This document shows positions 36,241-46,739 of a stretch of 64,000 nt of DNA, piece by piece. The position numbers and the translations under genes are program-made. How positions within the stretch are numbered: the stretch's first letter is position 1; every line of letters starts with the position of its first letter. This stretch comes from Oscarella lobularis (lineage: Eukaryota; Porifera; Homoscleromorpha; Homosclerophorida; Oscarellidae), in the NCBI RefSeq assembly GCF_947507565.1, contig NC_089180.1, positions 3,100,001-3,164,000 of the forward strand, in the 5' to 3' direction. The notes beneath the pieces were generated by a model. That model had not been told where the DNA came from. It ran no database searches and saw only the letters and a program-made list of their open reading frames with translations.

Positions 36241-36543
36241 GATTGATAGGATTCTGTTATTTCAATGGTCGATACGTCAGATTTTTGACTTCGTTTGTGG
36301 TTTCCCGCAATTAATTGGAGTCTTAAAATCGTTGTTTTCCCTTTAGTCCTCTTAATGATCCTGTCAAAGATCGTGTCTTTGGAAAATTCAAGTAGGTAGT
36401 GAACAAGCCGATCCAGGCGCCTATTGACTTTACCCTTTAGGTAACTGGCGCCATATTAAATCTGACGATAAATGGTCTCGGCTTACATGTTTGTTGAAAT
36501 TCCGCTTCCAATTCTGTAGGCAAGAGCCCACTCTTCCTTTCTT
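36241..36543. other. No gene recognised
   Basis: AT-rich sequence between the minisatellite and the MULE fragment. It may be eroded transposase C-terminus, but no motif is readable. Confidence 0.3.
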
Positions 36544-37094
36544 TTAGCGTAAAATACTTTCCAAATTCGTTTTTTGATTTTGTTTTGTTTCATTTAGAAA
36601 GATTTGTAAATGGCGATTGAATTCACAGATATTCTGTGATTCAGCTAATGTTTCCAGTTCGTAATACAGTTTCTGCTCGATCTCACGGTCGCCTATTGGC
36701 TTTATATTTTTTTGGGTCCACGATCGATTTACGTGCCACTTGCAGAGTAATTTTTTGGCATTTGAAACAAAGACACTTGTCCAGGCGTCAAAATATTGGG
36801 GAGCATAATCTGACATGAACCAACTTGGCTTGATGCCTTCACAATTTTGCTTTACGGCAAGAAAAAAATGCGTAGGGTTATCTTACTTTCGTGGTTGCTT
36901 ATGCACCATGCAACAGGACGCCCTTCGCCGTAATTGTCTATAACGAATAGGGTGATCAAATAGAAGCCATATTGGTTTGTTCCATGTGTGGCGTCTATAT
37001 AGACGACTTTGTCTTTGGCGAACAGTCGAAGCATATCTTTCTGATGAGACGTTTGTATGACGAGAATGAAATCGTCGTCTTTCAGGTCTTCCAA
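36544..37094 (-). pseudogene. MULE-type transposase catalytic fragment
   Basis: Two minus-strand frames give the MULE domain in order: DKVVYIDATHGTNQYGFYLI (first Asp), FVIDNYGEGRPVAWCISNHE, a frame change near 36880, then MSDYAPQYFDAWTSVF (second Asp), LLCKWHVNRSWTQK and a helical tail. This resembles the Mutator/FAR1-like transposases, often fused to SWIM fingers, found as single genes in invertebrates. The N-terminal DNA-binding part and C-terminus are missing. It is a candidate source of enzyme for 9-bp-duplication elements, though itself broken. Confidence 0.78.
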
Positions 37095-38014
37095 ATTTTT
37101 CTTTGTGAGGGTTACAGATAAGCCGTCTAAGACTTCTTCAGAACCTTATAATTTTGACAGTATTATTGGATTATCTGTGGTGGTCTTAAATTTGTAAAAA
37201 AAAACAATTGTTGCAAATTTGTAGCAATTCCATTGAGACAATACGCGTTTTAGTGATAACACTAAGATAAATACCCTTCACAGAACATAGGACAATTTTT
37301 GCCTAAAAATCGAATTTTTCTATTGTTAATTTTTTTAATTAACTGAAAAATGGTCAAAGTTTAACATGAAAAATGTTGCAAAGTTTTCTTCCGCATGCCT
37401 CCAGTTTGGGGCTAGGAAGCTACTCTGTTTGCAATAACGCCATTTTACCACCTTTTCATTTTAATTTTCTAAACTGGTCTAACTAATGCTTTAGAAATCG
37501 AACATGTCATTAGATGAAAGAGGAATAAATAAGCATCCTTTTCAGCTCTTTTACTGAAGTTGCTGATGCTTTTAACAGAAATTTCTACGGATAGTTCTAA
37601 AACAACGATTTTCCTAATGCATTGCAAAAATTTAAAACTTTAAAAATTTCTGATTTTTGCCTTTAATTAGGTCGCTTTCAGTCTCAAAAATTTTGCAAGC
37701 AAGAAAACTAATGCTAATTAACTTTCGAAGTCAAACATTAATTCATTTTGCCTAAGTTTTGCCTAACTTTCAAAAGGCACTATAAATAAACAGGGTTACA
37801 GTACTGCTCTTGTAACGCCACACAGTTGCTAAAAAACTTGCTACATTTGTTCTGCGAATGAAGAGCAAAGGTAGAGGGTTGTTACTAGTGCAGTTCGACT
37901 TCTACATGTACGTAAATTTTGAATGAATTAGCGCGTATTACGGCAATAATTACTAAAGAAACCAGGGTGGCCTAATACATAGAATCGTATCCACCGAAAC
38001 ACATCGAAGAAAGC
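37095..38014. other. AT-rich, no gene recognised
   Basis: No motif, long frame or repeat was identified. The composition is markedly AT-richer than the gene-bearing left side. Confidence 0.4.
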
Positions 38015-38122
38015 CTTACCTTTTTTCGACATCTCCATTCGTTCGTTTTGCGCTGATCTCGAGCCTGCCGTCGTCATTCTGAACGTTTCTTTACGAAACA
38101 CTGCGTTTGTTCTCTTCTGCAA
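38015..38122 (-). CDS. Possible orphan first exon
   Basis: An ATG at 38122 (or in-frame MTTAGSRSAQNERMEMSKK lower down) runs to a good donor, AAAAAAG before GTAAGG, near 38019. The peptide is short and not recognised, and no further exon was found on the minus strand. It may be a chance frame. Confidence 0.2.
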
Positions 38123-38162
38123 ACTTGCTCTTCAGCACGCCTTTCGTGTTGTCTGAGCAAGC

Positions 38163-38277
38163 TAGCCTCGCAAGCCAGGCCCTCCGAGCAGTTCGCGAGA
38201 GTATTCGTTGGGCTTAGCGCGCGAGGTTTGGGGGCGCGGCGGCTCTCACTGCTCGGAGGGCCTGGCTTGCGAGGCTA
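38163..38277. mobile_element. 115-bp MITE with perfect 28-bp inverted ends
   Basis: The ends TAGCCTCGCAAGCCAGGC plus CCTCCGAGCA are exact inverted copies. The flanking 9-mer TGAGCAAGC is duplicated at 38154-38162 and 38278-38286. It is the smallest and best preserved member of the TAGCCTCG family here. Confidence 0.95.
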
Positions 38278-38457
38278 TGAGCAAGCAAATCGACTCAATT
38301 CTCGGGCTACATTGCCTTCAACGACGAATAGTTTCATTTCAAAGTTCGTTTTTCTGATTTCTTTTCTGATCATAATTTTCTCTTACTTTTGTTTTCCTGT
38401 TACTGGGTCACGATTACCAATATCACGATTTCGAGATTATAAGTCAAGAAAATCTTC

Positions 38458-39394
38458 ATGCCGCGGAAGCGAAAATATTCTTTAGAACCGTGCTCCGCTA
38501 AAAGGCGCCGTGCCTCGAATTATCAGCAACAGTCTCTCCGACGAGTGGCCGTTCAGTCCGACGCCGTTCGATATATCATCGATCGCACTCTGTTTGCGCA
38601 GTTACAGAGCATGCTGCACAATGTAAATCCTTACATCCGTGATTTCAAAACCGCGTTTGAAAGGGGCTTATTAAACGATAGCGATAAGATTGTCATTCGT
38701 GCTGACAAAGTTCCCCCTGGTCAAAATCCGCGAAGATACAACGCCCCCAGCGGCTCCGAAATTGCCGCGTTACTAATCAATGACGACGCGGGTCACGGAG
38801 ACATTGTACTTTATGCTAAAGATGACAAAATCCATTGTGTATCAGAAACAAAGAGAGCATACGACTCCTGGCAATATCCTCTTTTGTTCCCTTGCGGAGA
38901 GGACGGTTACCACCTTGAAACGTATTTGTCCAATCCTCAAGAGTACTGGAACACGCAGAAAAAGAATTTTAGCCATGATGGAAAACTCGGTTCGCCAAGC
39001 TGTTTCTTTACTTTCGCTCGAGCTTTTCAATTTGGCAGCGCACTATAGTCCAGATAAAACTGCAGAGGAATTGCATGCAGAGTATAGAGATCGAAACAAG
39101 ACTCTGAACAGCAATCCCATGCTAGCCGATTGGCTATTTACTAAACGAGCCACTGATTATTTGCAAAATAATATGGCAAACCTCTACTGCTTTACAGACT
39201 ATTGGGCTCGCATAGAACACCAGCATCGTGGCAGTGCTCACATGCACGGCGTCGGTTGGACTCGGGATTCTCCGATTGTCTCCTATAATAACACAAAATT
39301 TTGGAACATTTTCATTAGTCAAAAATTCAACAAATCTTTGAGGCCAATAAAATGCAAAAAGATGAGTCAAAGATCAATGACTAAAGCTTTTTAA
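38458..39394 (+). pseudogene. Helitron Rep-domain fragment
   Basis: The first frame (38458-39048) is a Helitron-like N-terminal region: DKVPPGQNPRRYNAPSGSEI, AALLINDDAGHGDIVLYAKD, YDSWQYPLLFPCGEDGYH. After a frameshift near 39040 the second frame reads SPDKTAEELHAEYRDRN, ADWLFTKRATDYLQNNMANL, YWARIEHQHRGSAHMHGVGW. HMH is the HUH metal-binding motif of rolling-circle nucleases. The catalytic tyrosines and the helicase domain are missing beyond 39394. It is therefore a dead 5' piece of a rolling-circle transposon. Confidence 0.85.
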
Positions 39395-39589
39395 AACTGA
39401 AAATCAAGGTTAGAAAATATATAAATATTAGACACACTTTTACAGTAAATCAATCAATCAATTGATCAGTCAAAAAAACAATTAATCAATGATGGAAACA
39501 TGTCGATAGCAAGTTACCTCCTATGGCAAAAAATTAGCGAAGTGAGCCAAGTGAGCCGTTTACAGCATGTTCATTCAAGGCATAATTAT

Positions 39590-39806
39590 TATTATATATA
39601 CGTATATATATACATATATTCAAAAGCACCCGTTCCAAGAACGGGCATATTGCGGCTAGCTACAATGCGAAGACAATGCGCGTACCCGAGGTTATATAAC
39701 ACTTACACCTCAAACCTTTCACTCGACATATACACATATATTCAAATGCACCCGTTTGAAGGACGGGCATATTGCGGCTAGCTACAAAGCGAAGACAATA
39801 CGCATT
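39590..39806 (+). repeat. Direct pair with hairpin and CTAG ends (Helitron-end-like)
   Basis: Two copies (about 39613-39682 and 39735-39806) of CATATATTCAAA, CACCCGTT, a small hairpin (CCCGTTC..GAACGGG in copy 1) and then CATATTGCGGCTAG. A hairpin about 10 bases before CTAG is the signature of a Helitron 3' end (CTRR). The base after CTAG is C rather than the T expected at a Helitron AT target. Confidence 0.5.
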
Positions 39807-39810
39807 CCGT

Positions 39811-39880
39811 AGCCTCGCATTGCCAGGCCCTTCTCCCTGATCTCCCGTATAAACACGGGAGGGGAGAAGGGCCTGGTACC
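39811..39880. mobile_element. Eroded TAGCCTCG-family element
   Basis: The left end TAGCCTCGCATTGCCAGGCC is followed by an inverted arm pair CCCTTCTCC / GGAGAAGGG around CTCCCGTATAAACACGGGAG. The right TAGCCTCG end is not intact. Confidence 0.55.
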
Positions 39881-39918
39881 ACTGGTCTGCGTCATACGTC
39901 ACAAAGCAAAATAAAAAA

Positions 39919-39920
39919 GT

Positions 39921-39959
<39 letters not shown>
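39919..39959. repeat. (GT)n microsatellite, left flank of the LINE
   Basis: About 20 GT units with one TTT interruption, ending directly at the LINE 5' end. Confidence 0.97.
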
Positions 39960-39962
<3 letters not shown>

Positions 39963-42900
39963 CCGGATGCGGCATGGCTTCTAATCTTCCTGGAAATTCG
40001 CGTACAATTGGGCCAGCAACGTGCCCAATCAACGGTTGTACGTTTGCAGCTGAGTTTTCGATTGTTCTGCAGCATATTCGTCGCTCACATTCGCCTCTCG
40101 ATGTTCCGTCGAATTTTGTCGTCTCAAACGGGCTTTCACAATGCCCTACGTGCAAGAACTACTTCAAGAAGATACAATCCCATGTTGCGAGGTGCTCAAA
40201 GCCGAGAAATGCCTCTGCGCTAGAGGCTGAGGGCTTGAATGTGGTTTCCGGCACGGTTCCCTCAGAAGGAGCCCCATCACAATCACAGTACACATTGCGG
40301 GGCTCAAATCACCGCTCGAATGGCACATTGCCGCCTTCAACCTGTGCGTCGATAGAGGTCCCTGCTCAATCGTCTGCTCAATCGTCTAATGGCACGTCAT
40401 TGCCGCCATCAAGTTGTGCTTCGACTGTGGTTCCATCTCAGTTGTCTGCACCACCGCCGATAGTCGCAAGCTACGAAGAAGGTTTTCAATTTCTTGCCCA
40501 GTTGGACTTCGCCGATCTTGCTTCAACCTTTTCACCGACGACCGAGCACGTCCCTTTGTACCTGCATCCTCTTTTTGGTGACTGTTGCCGCCTGGTTTTT
40601 GACGAAATAACATCAAACCCGGGGAACATCGATGCGTGGAAGCTTTTCTACCTGTTGCCGAGGCTAATTCTTCAACCGGTTGGGCGGAAATCGTCAACCG
40701 AATCTGATGAAGCGACCGATCGCAAAACGAGAATGTCTCTCTTTCTTGAACGAAAATGGGGGACGCTTTACTTGTCATCACAATCCGCGATTCCGGAGAA
40801 TGCCTCGTCCCGGAGTACCGACGACGAACAGGAAACGGATGAAGTGCTTCTCTCATCTTCGCTGGCTCGGAGCATAGAAAAGAAAGTTCGTCACGGTGAA
40901 ATTTCACGCGCCGGTCATCTTCTGACCAGTTCTGGTTTAGCGGCTCCCAACGAAGAAACGTTTCGCAAGTTACAATCAAAACATCCGTCCGCAGAGCCTC
41001 CAGACATTAACAACGTTTCGACTGCTCCCGTGCAAGCGTCACTACAGACAATTCGACAAGTCTTGCGTGAAAGTGCCCGCGGTTCCGGACCAGGGTGCGA
41101 CGGTTGGCGCTTCGAACACTTCAAGCTCCTTCTCGAAGATCTTGAATTGTTGTCGGCATTTACAGAAGTGTGCAACTTCGCTTTGCGGGGCGATATTCCA
41201 CCGACGGCAGCAACTGCGTTTGCCGGAGCTCGTCTTATTGCACTGCAGAAAGGCAACAACGATGTACGACCGATAGCGGTTGGAAATGTCTTCCGCCGGA
41301 TTGTTGCAAAAGCAGCTTGCAACGTGCTTCGTTCCGCTTTTGAGGATTTTTTCTCTCCGTTTCAGTTTGGCGTTGCAACCCCGGGAGGATCGGAGCAGCT
41401 TGTGCACCTTCTCCAAACTGTGGCAAGCCAGAAGCCAGATTGGGTTGTCATGAAAACCGACGCAAAGAACGCCTTTAATTCTGTGTCCCGACAGCGCTTT
41501 CTCGACTTAGTTGGCGAATTGTTTCCGTCATTGTACCCGTTCGTGGCACTCTGCTACGCTTCGCCGCCACTGTTAGTGACAACGATCAACAGAGAAAATG
41601 GCGAAATGAGTTACCACTGCATCGAGTCGCAGGAAGGGGTGCAGCAGGGGGATCCGTTAGGTCCTTTTCTGTTTTCACTCACCTTGCAGTCTTGTCTTGT
41701 GAACGCTCATGCCGGAATGAGATCGGGATTGGTTGCTAGTTACCTTGATGACGCTGTGATCACGGGCCCGGTTCAGGATGTTACAACGGCGTTTGACACT
41801 CTAACGGATCAAATGGAAGGCATTGGGCTAGTCATGAGGCGGGATAAGTGCGAGGCCTTTTCTGCTGACCCAACGTTAACGTGGCCGGTGTCAAATGTCC
41901 CCTTTTCGTCATCTGGCATTGTCATTCTCGGTTGTCCTGTTGGCATAGACAGTTTTGTCAAGTCAACGTGCCAGGAGATTGTCGCAAAGGAGAAGGAATT
42001 TCTCACTCGTCTGAAGCAGCTCAAGAATATGCAATCAGCGTCGCTGCTACTCCGCTACTGCGGCACCGGCAGAATTTCTCACCTTCTGCGTTCAATAGCG
42101 CCGTCGCTTCTACACTCTGCTGCTCGTTTTCACGACGAAAACATCTCTGCTTGCCTTCAGTCCTTGATTGGATGCGAATTAAGAGAAACTCAAGTTCTGC
42201 AGGCTCAGCTCCGTCTATCGCAGGGAGGCCTTGGTCTTTCATCGGCACAGGTGACTTCTCATTGTGCTTATCTCGCTTCTTGGGCGTCAACGTTTGATCA
42301 GCTGCCGTCCCGTCTACTACAATTTCGTTCGGACTCGCTTGGGCTGAGCTTCGAGCCCACTCCGGCATTCATGAGTGGTGAGGTCAATTCTGTGCACGAA
42401 TTCCTTTGCAACAATTGTCCGGAAGTTGCGAAGTTGTATCCGACATGGGAATCAGTTCTACTAAAACCAGCCAAGTTGCAGAAAAAGCTATCTCACTTGC
42501 TGTCAAGGGAAGATTACGGCAACTTACTGGCAGCAGTTGACCAGAGATCGAAAGCACGCATCCTCAGCGCTAGCAGTTCGGAAGCTGGCGTTTGGCTCGA
42601 CACCATACCAGCTGAGAGGCAACTGTCATTCACAAATGCGGAGTTCCAGACTGCCGTGGCCCTGCGACTGGGTGTGCCTATTCCTCTGCTCCGTGAAGTT
42701 CGCCAGTGCACTTGTGGTGCACAGCCGGATGCGGAAGGATACCACTTGCTAACGTGCCGGCAGGGCGGGGGGGCAACCCGTCGCCACGACGCAATCACAT
42801 ATGCTTGGGTGTCAATGCTCCGTTCGGTGGGATATCGCTGCGCGGTTGAGCCGGTGGAGCAGTTTGAAGATAAGACGCGCCCTGACATCAGCGTTTACAA

Positions 42901-43437
42901 TTTTCGTGACGGAAAAAAGTTGTTGCTGGATGTCTCTGTCGCTCATCCTCTTCGCTCGTCCTACGTGGCCCAGTCAGCAACCACAGCTGGAAGCAGTGCA
43001 GCAAAGCGCGACACGGAAAAGAGGCAGAAGTACTGCCTCATTGCAGAGAATCTTGGCTACTTGTTCGAGCCACTTGCGTTTGAAGTTTACGGCCGCTGGA
43101 GTCCAACCGCTGTCGAGCTTTTCCGTTCCTGTGCTCGTCGACCTTCGCAGGACTTTTTAGCCGACCGTCTAGCTTTCCTCAACTCTTGGCGCCGAAGATT
43201 TTCTGTCTGCCTCCAGCGACAGAATTCGCGAATCGTGCTAGCAAAGCTTATGGCCATCGTGCCCAGTGCTAACCATCGCCCAACTCTGGGGCCTCCGGAC
43301 ACAGACATTCGCTATTTCTCATCGTAACCGACTCTCTCTTGTCCCCTTCCCTTTGTGTGTTTGTGCGTGTGTGTGTTTTGCTCCCCTTCCCAACTTTTCC
43401 TTATCTACTGTGTTTTTAAGGATCTATCCAAATATAA

Positions 43438-43440
<3 letters not shown>
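39960..43440 (+). mobile_element. Full-length non-LTR retrotransposon inside a (GT)n tract
   Basis: The element consists of a roughly 14-base leader, one long frame (39974-43327) and a 113-base 3' region that ends ATATAATTT. Both sides are (GT)n runs (39919-39959 and 43441-43504). This pattern fits insertion into a (GT)n target. Confidence 0.8.
39974..43327 (+). CDS. Zinc finger / reverse transcriptase / restriction-like endonuclease polyprotein
   Basis: 1117 residues from ATG 39974. The frame is also open to the left, but only through GT repeat (Val-Cys run), so that start was rejected. N-terminal C2H2-like fingers (CPINGCTFAAEF..HIRRSH and CPTCKNYFKKIQSHVARC) probably bind target DNA. Reverse transcriptase motifs: DVRPIAVGNVFRRIVAK, VVMKTDAKNAFNSVSR, EGVQQGDPLGPFLFSL and YLDDA (Asp 592-593). 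A C-terminal CTCG..H..C knuckle is followed by the restriction-like endonuclease (RPDISVYNF..KKLLLDVSV; first Asp near residue 971), a PD-(D/E)xK nuclease. This is the single-frame plan of the R2/R4/NeSL/Hero group, which integrates by target-primed reverse transcription. No lesion is visible, so it may be recently active. Exact clade is not assignable by eye. Confidence 0.92.
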   Translation: MASNLPGNSRTIGPATCPINGCTFAAEFSIVLQHIRRSHSPLDVPSNFVVSNGLSQCPTCKNYFKKIQSHVARCSKPRNASALEAEGLNVVSGTVPSEGAPSQSQYTLRGSNHRSNGTLPPSTCASIEVPAQSSAQSSNGTSLPPSSCASTVVPSQLSAPPPIVASYEEGFQFLAQLDFADLASTFSPTTEHVPLYLHPLFGDCCRLVFDEITSNPGNIDAWKLFYLLPRLILQPVGRKSSTESDEATDRKTRMSLFLERKWGTLYLSSQSAIPENASSRSTDDEQETDEVLLSSSLARSIEKKVRHGEISRAGHLLTSSGLAAPNEETFRKLQSKHPSAEPPDINNVSTAPVQASLQTIRQVLRESARGSGPGCDGWRFEHFKLLLEDLELLSAFTEVCNFALRGDIPPTAATAFAGARLIALQKGNNDVRPIAVGNVFRRIVAKAACNVLRSAFEDFFSPFQFGVATPGGSEQLVHLLQTVASQKPDWVVMKTDAKNAFNSVSRQRFLDLVGELFPSLYPFVALCYASPPLLVTTINRENGEMSYHCIESQEGVQQGDPLGPFLFSLTLQSCLVNAHAGMRSGLVASYLDDAVITGPVQDVTTAFDTLTDQMEGIGLVMRRDKCEAFSADPTLTWPVSNVPFSSSGIVILGCPVGIDSFVKSTCQEIVAKEKEFLTRLKQLKNMQSASLLLRYCGTGRISHLLRSIAPSLLHSAARFHDENISACLQSLIGCELRETQVLQAQLRLSQGGLGLSSAQVTSHCAYLASWASTFDQLPSRLLQFRSDSLGLSFEPTPAFMSGEVNSVHEFLCNNCPEVAKLYPTWESVLLKPAKLQKKLSHLLSREDYGNLLAAVDQRSKARILSASSSEAGVWLDTIPAERQLSFTNAEFQTAVALRLGVPIPLLREVRQCTCGAQPDAEGYHLLTCRQGGGATRRHDAITYAWVSMLRSVGYRCAVEPVEQFEDKTRPDISVYNFRDGKKLLLDVSVAHPLRSSYVAQSATTAGSSAAKRDTEKRQKYCLIAENLGYLFEPLAFEVYGRWSPTAVELFRSCARRPSQDFLADRLAFLNSWRRRFSVCLQRQNSRIVLAKLMAIVPSANHRPTLGPPDTDIRYFSS

Positions 43441-43504
<64 letters not shown>
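43441..43504. repeat. (GT)n microsatellite, right flank of the LINE
   Basis: 32 uninterrupted GT units. The preceding 3' region also holds a GT-rich patch at 43352-43376. Confidence 0.97.
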
Positions 43505-43507
<3 letters not shown>

Positions 43508-43810
43508 AAAAATGGTTCCAATAACGCTACAAAAGTCAATATGGAATCTTCGTTTCTTCGTGCGATGAGCTTAAACGGTGAACGATCAAACAGGGATAAA
43601 ACCGCGCGACCGCAAGCACCGGTCTGCGCTTTCGCGAATTGCATTGATCTTGTCCGCGACGATTTTGAAATTTTTCTTTTGAAGGCAGACAGACAACTTC
43701 TGCTTCCAATGGACTCGAAACTGACTGCTGGCTACGTCAAGCTCTCCGGGCGCGAGGAGGGACTTTGTGAAAGGTTATTCTAGTCTCCATTTCCCATTGA
43801 CCGAACGTCT
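43505..43810. other. No gene recognised
   Basis: Spacer between the 3' ends of the two LINE copies. A frame reading on from the GT repeat has no family similarity. Confidence 0.4.
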
Positions 43811-45948
43811 TCACAGCAATTGGACGGAAAAGATACCCCGCAGCTGTTGCTTCCTGCAGGAATTTTCGATTTTTCGATTTCTCTTTTTCCCCGCCGCGTG
43901 GCCAGAATTCACACTTGCCGCCAAAATGAAATTTTTTGAGTGCGGGTGCGTGATGGTAATGTCCAACAGTAGTTTCTTGCCCTTGGAGTAATCGTAGACG
44001 GCGATGTCTGGCCGCTTTTTTCGTGGAAATGAGCCAATACTTCCTTCCGGCATCGAAAGTTGAATGTAAAAGCGGTGAAGAAAGCCGTCGTGTCTATGCA
44101 TTCTGCCACCTTCCCATTTTCAAGTGATAGCGTGGAAGCCTTCGTAGCTCCTTTCCACACTGGGAGACGCAATGCGTGAGGCCTTCCAGGGCTGGCAGAC
44201 GGGAACCAAAACGCAATTGAGCGGCGAAGGAAAACTCCGCACTCTTCATACTGAGATCATGCGATCTAGGTAGCTAAAGAAGACCCTCCGCAGCTCAGTA
44301 GACGCGCTCGATCTTTGACGTCCTGTCTTTTAAGGTACCGTTCGTAGAGGGCATTTTGTTGGTTAATCCTTAATTAACTGATGTTGTAACTTCAAGGGAT
44401 GATTTAGCACGTTAAACCAGGATGAAACGTTGTAGGACGGTTGCGTTTCCGCGACTTTCAGGAGTGAAAGAGATGACTGCAATTGGTCGACCAGGAAGCC
44501 ATTGCGAGACGAACCGACTGACGGTGGACAGAAAGCGCGAAATGAGCGGAGCGGGCGGGGAGGTTGCAAAGACTAGATGCCCAGCTACCGATAAACGCGC
44601 ACGGGCTGACGTCGGTTGTGCGTTGAAATCCAAAACGTCCGTGCTTAATTGAGAGAAAAATCTGCTCTTTCTGAGCGTCGTTAAGAATGCAGCCGATGAT
44701 GTTTTCAAACGAGCGAGTCAGATTGCTGTCGTGCAGCCGCGCCGCTTTCTCAATCAGATTTGGCGAGACAGTACGACACAGATGATTGATTTTCGTGTTG
44801 CCACAAGAGCGGAGCAATGCGTTGGCAATTTGTGCATCCCGTAGAAGCGGCAGCTTTTCCAAAAGAGACTTGGCCTTTTGAGCTTTACGGCAGCAGAACG
44901 TTTTCGCAAACTCGTCGGTGCCAATGGGGGATCCGAAAACATCCACTCCTTCTGATCGAACAGGAACTGGAAGAGGCCAGTTGCCAAGTTCTGAAAATGA
45001 AAACGCTTCACATTTTTCTTCGCGAAGATGCAGACCGACAGCTGCAAACTGATTTTTCAGTTGGTCATACGTTGCCAACGCTTCTGATTTTTTTCCTAGG
45101 ATGATGGCATCGTCAAGATAACAAACAGTAAGACAGTCTGCCGGCCCATTAACATTCTTCAGAGTAGAACAAATTGCAAGGGCAAACAAGAATGGCCCCA
45201 GCGGGTCACCTTGCTGCACCCCTTGTTCTGACAAGATTGCAGATAGAGATTCTCCAACAGTAGCAACCAAGGTAGATGGAAGGACGTAACATTAAAAAAC
45301 GAAGGCGAGCAGCTCGGGGAAATGATCTTGAACATTGTCCAGCCGAGCATTTCTAGACACCGAATTGAATGCATTCTTTGCGTCGGTCTTTAGAAGTATC
45401 CAGTCCGGATGGCGTAGGAGGAGGATCATGAGATCGGCGCCACCGGGAGTGCAGACGCCAAACTTGTACGGTGAAAGGAATGATTCAATCTTGCCTTTGA
45501 GTAGAGAGCATGCAGCTTTTGCAGTCGGACGCCGAAGACAATTTCCTACTGCAATTGGTCGAACGTCTTCCTTTGCTTTACGGAGAGCGATGAGCTTTGC
45601 CCCGGCGAGGACCGTCGCCACAGAAGATGGTAATTGACCAGCGAGAACGTTGTTACATAAATCAGAAGCAAAGACGCCGTTTCATCTCCATCAAAGAAGA
45701 GTTTTGAGATGTTCAAAACGCCATCCATCAATACTTCCTGAAAGCCTTTAGGGCAACGACGCAAAGCGTTCTGCAAAGTTTGCAGGTGGATTTGAACCGG
45801 TTTTTTGCTGGTGGAATAGTCGTCGACATTAACCGGGACTGTTCTACGTGGATGTTTTGACTTCAGCTTGAGAAAAGTGTCTCCGTTTGATGGAGCAATG
45901 CCAGACGATGTCAATAGATTCGCTGCTCGAGAAAGTTCGCCAGCTTAA
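43811..45948 (-). pseudogene. Second endonuclease-type LINE copy, decayed and 5'-truncated
   Basis: On the minus strand the frames correspond in order to the element at 39974: LTSSGIAPSNGDTFLKLKSK, ALRRCPKG, KLIALRKAKEDVRPIAVGN, ILLKTDAKNAFNSVSRN, EQGVQQGDPLGPFLFALA, CYLDDAIILG, EEKCEAFSF, KINHLCRTVSPNLIEKAARL and, at 44101-43811, MHRHDGFLHR with the endonuclease RPDIAVYDYSKGKKLLLDIT. It differs clearly from the first copy, so it is a related subfamily. Homology begins at about 45948 (zinc fingers lost). A section between 44458 and 44101 is shortened. Stops and frame changes occur near 45280, 45630 and 44450. The two copies face each other tail to tail. Confidence 0.88.
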
Positions 45949-46735
45949 ACTTTGGATTTCACTGCCTTTGCGATTTCGGTGGAGAGTGCATTATGTTCAT
46001 TATCACGCAGGTGATGTTCTTTTAAGCTATTCTTTCGACGTTGAGAAAACGATTCGTATAAGACCCTCCATTTCTTTTCTTGAAATCGACGAAAAAGTTT
46101 TTTCCTCTTTTCTTCCAACCAAACCTGATACGGTGGTTTTTAGAAGGGTCCACCGCACTAAGAAGCAACAAGAGAGTTTTGTTTGGTGGACTTTTTTAAT
46201 TGCATTTACAAGGGAATCAATAGTAGATTGTTAATCTGCTTTTTAGCGCGCTAGCAGTTATTTCGTCCTGCTTTCCCATTCTTTTGTTAATTAAAAAAAA
46301 GGTAGTAACGTTTTCCCGCCATTGGCCGCTTCGCCACGGCTGATATCACAATATAATCATCGCTGTAGGAATTTATTCTGTCTAATATAAAAACGTGTAC
46401 CGGTATTCTATGTAGATATTCGGGCCAGTTACATTTAATTAATTAATATAAAATAAGTGTTGCAAGCTTGTCGGTGACCAACACGTGGAAATACGTTTGC
46501 ACAAACGTTAGTTAATTAAGCTAATTAGAAACACGGGGTTTAAAAAGCTACCATTGGAGGGATTACTGAAGTTGAAGCAGCTCTGACAAAGAATAGGAGG
46601 TGCAGTAGTACAGTACCTCCATTATACGACCACCCTAAAATCTGATAAAAAATGGGCGCCTAATTTATTAAAGAAGGTGGTCGCTTGTAAGAGTAATCGT
46701 TCCTAGGATGTCACTGCAAAACCCGACCTATCCTC
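45949..46735. other. No gene recognised
   Basis: A plus-strand frame (about 45887-46234) extends past the LINE copy with no family resemblance. The rest is AT-rich. Confidence 0.4.
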
Positions 46736-46739
46736 GTCT

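Noticed and set aside
39923-39973. N-terminal extension of the LINE protein (Val-Cys run)
   Set aside because: It is translation of the GT microsatellite. The ATG at 39974 starts a zinc-finger protein in the same frame.
40386-42888. Several frames of 110-200 codons within the LINE, both strands
   Set aside because: They are shadows of the 1117-codon frame.
43266-43783. Cys-Val-rich open frames
   Set aside because: They are GT-repeat translations without family support.
45887-46234. Plus-strand 115-codon frame
   Set aside because: Its first part is antisense to the decayed LINE, and the rest has no recognisable similarity.
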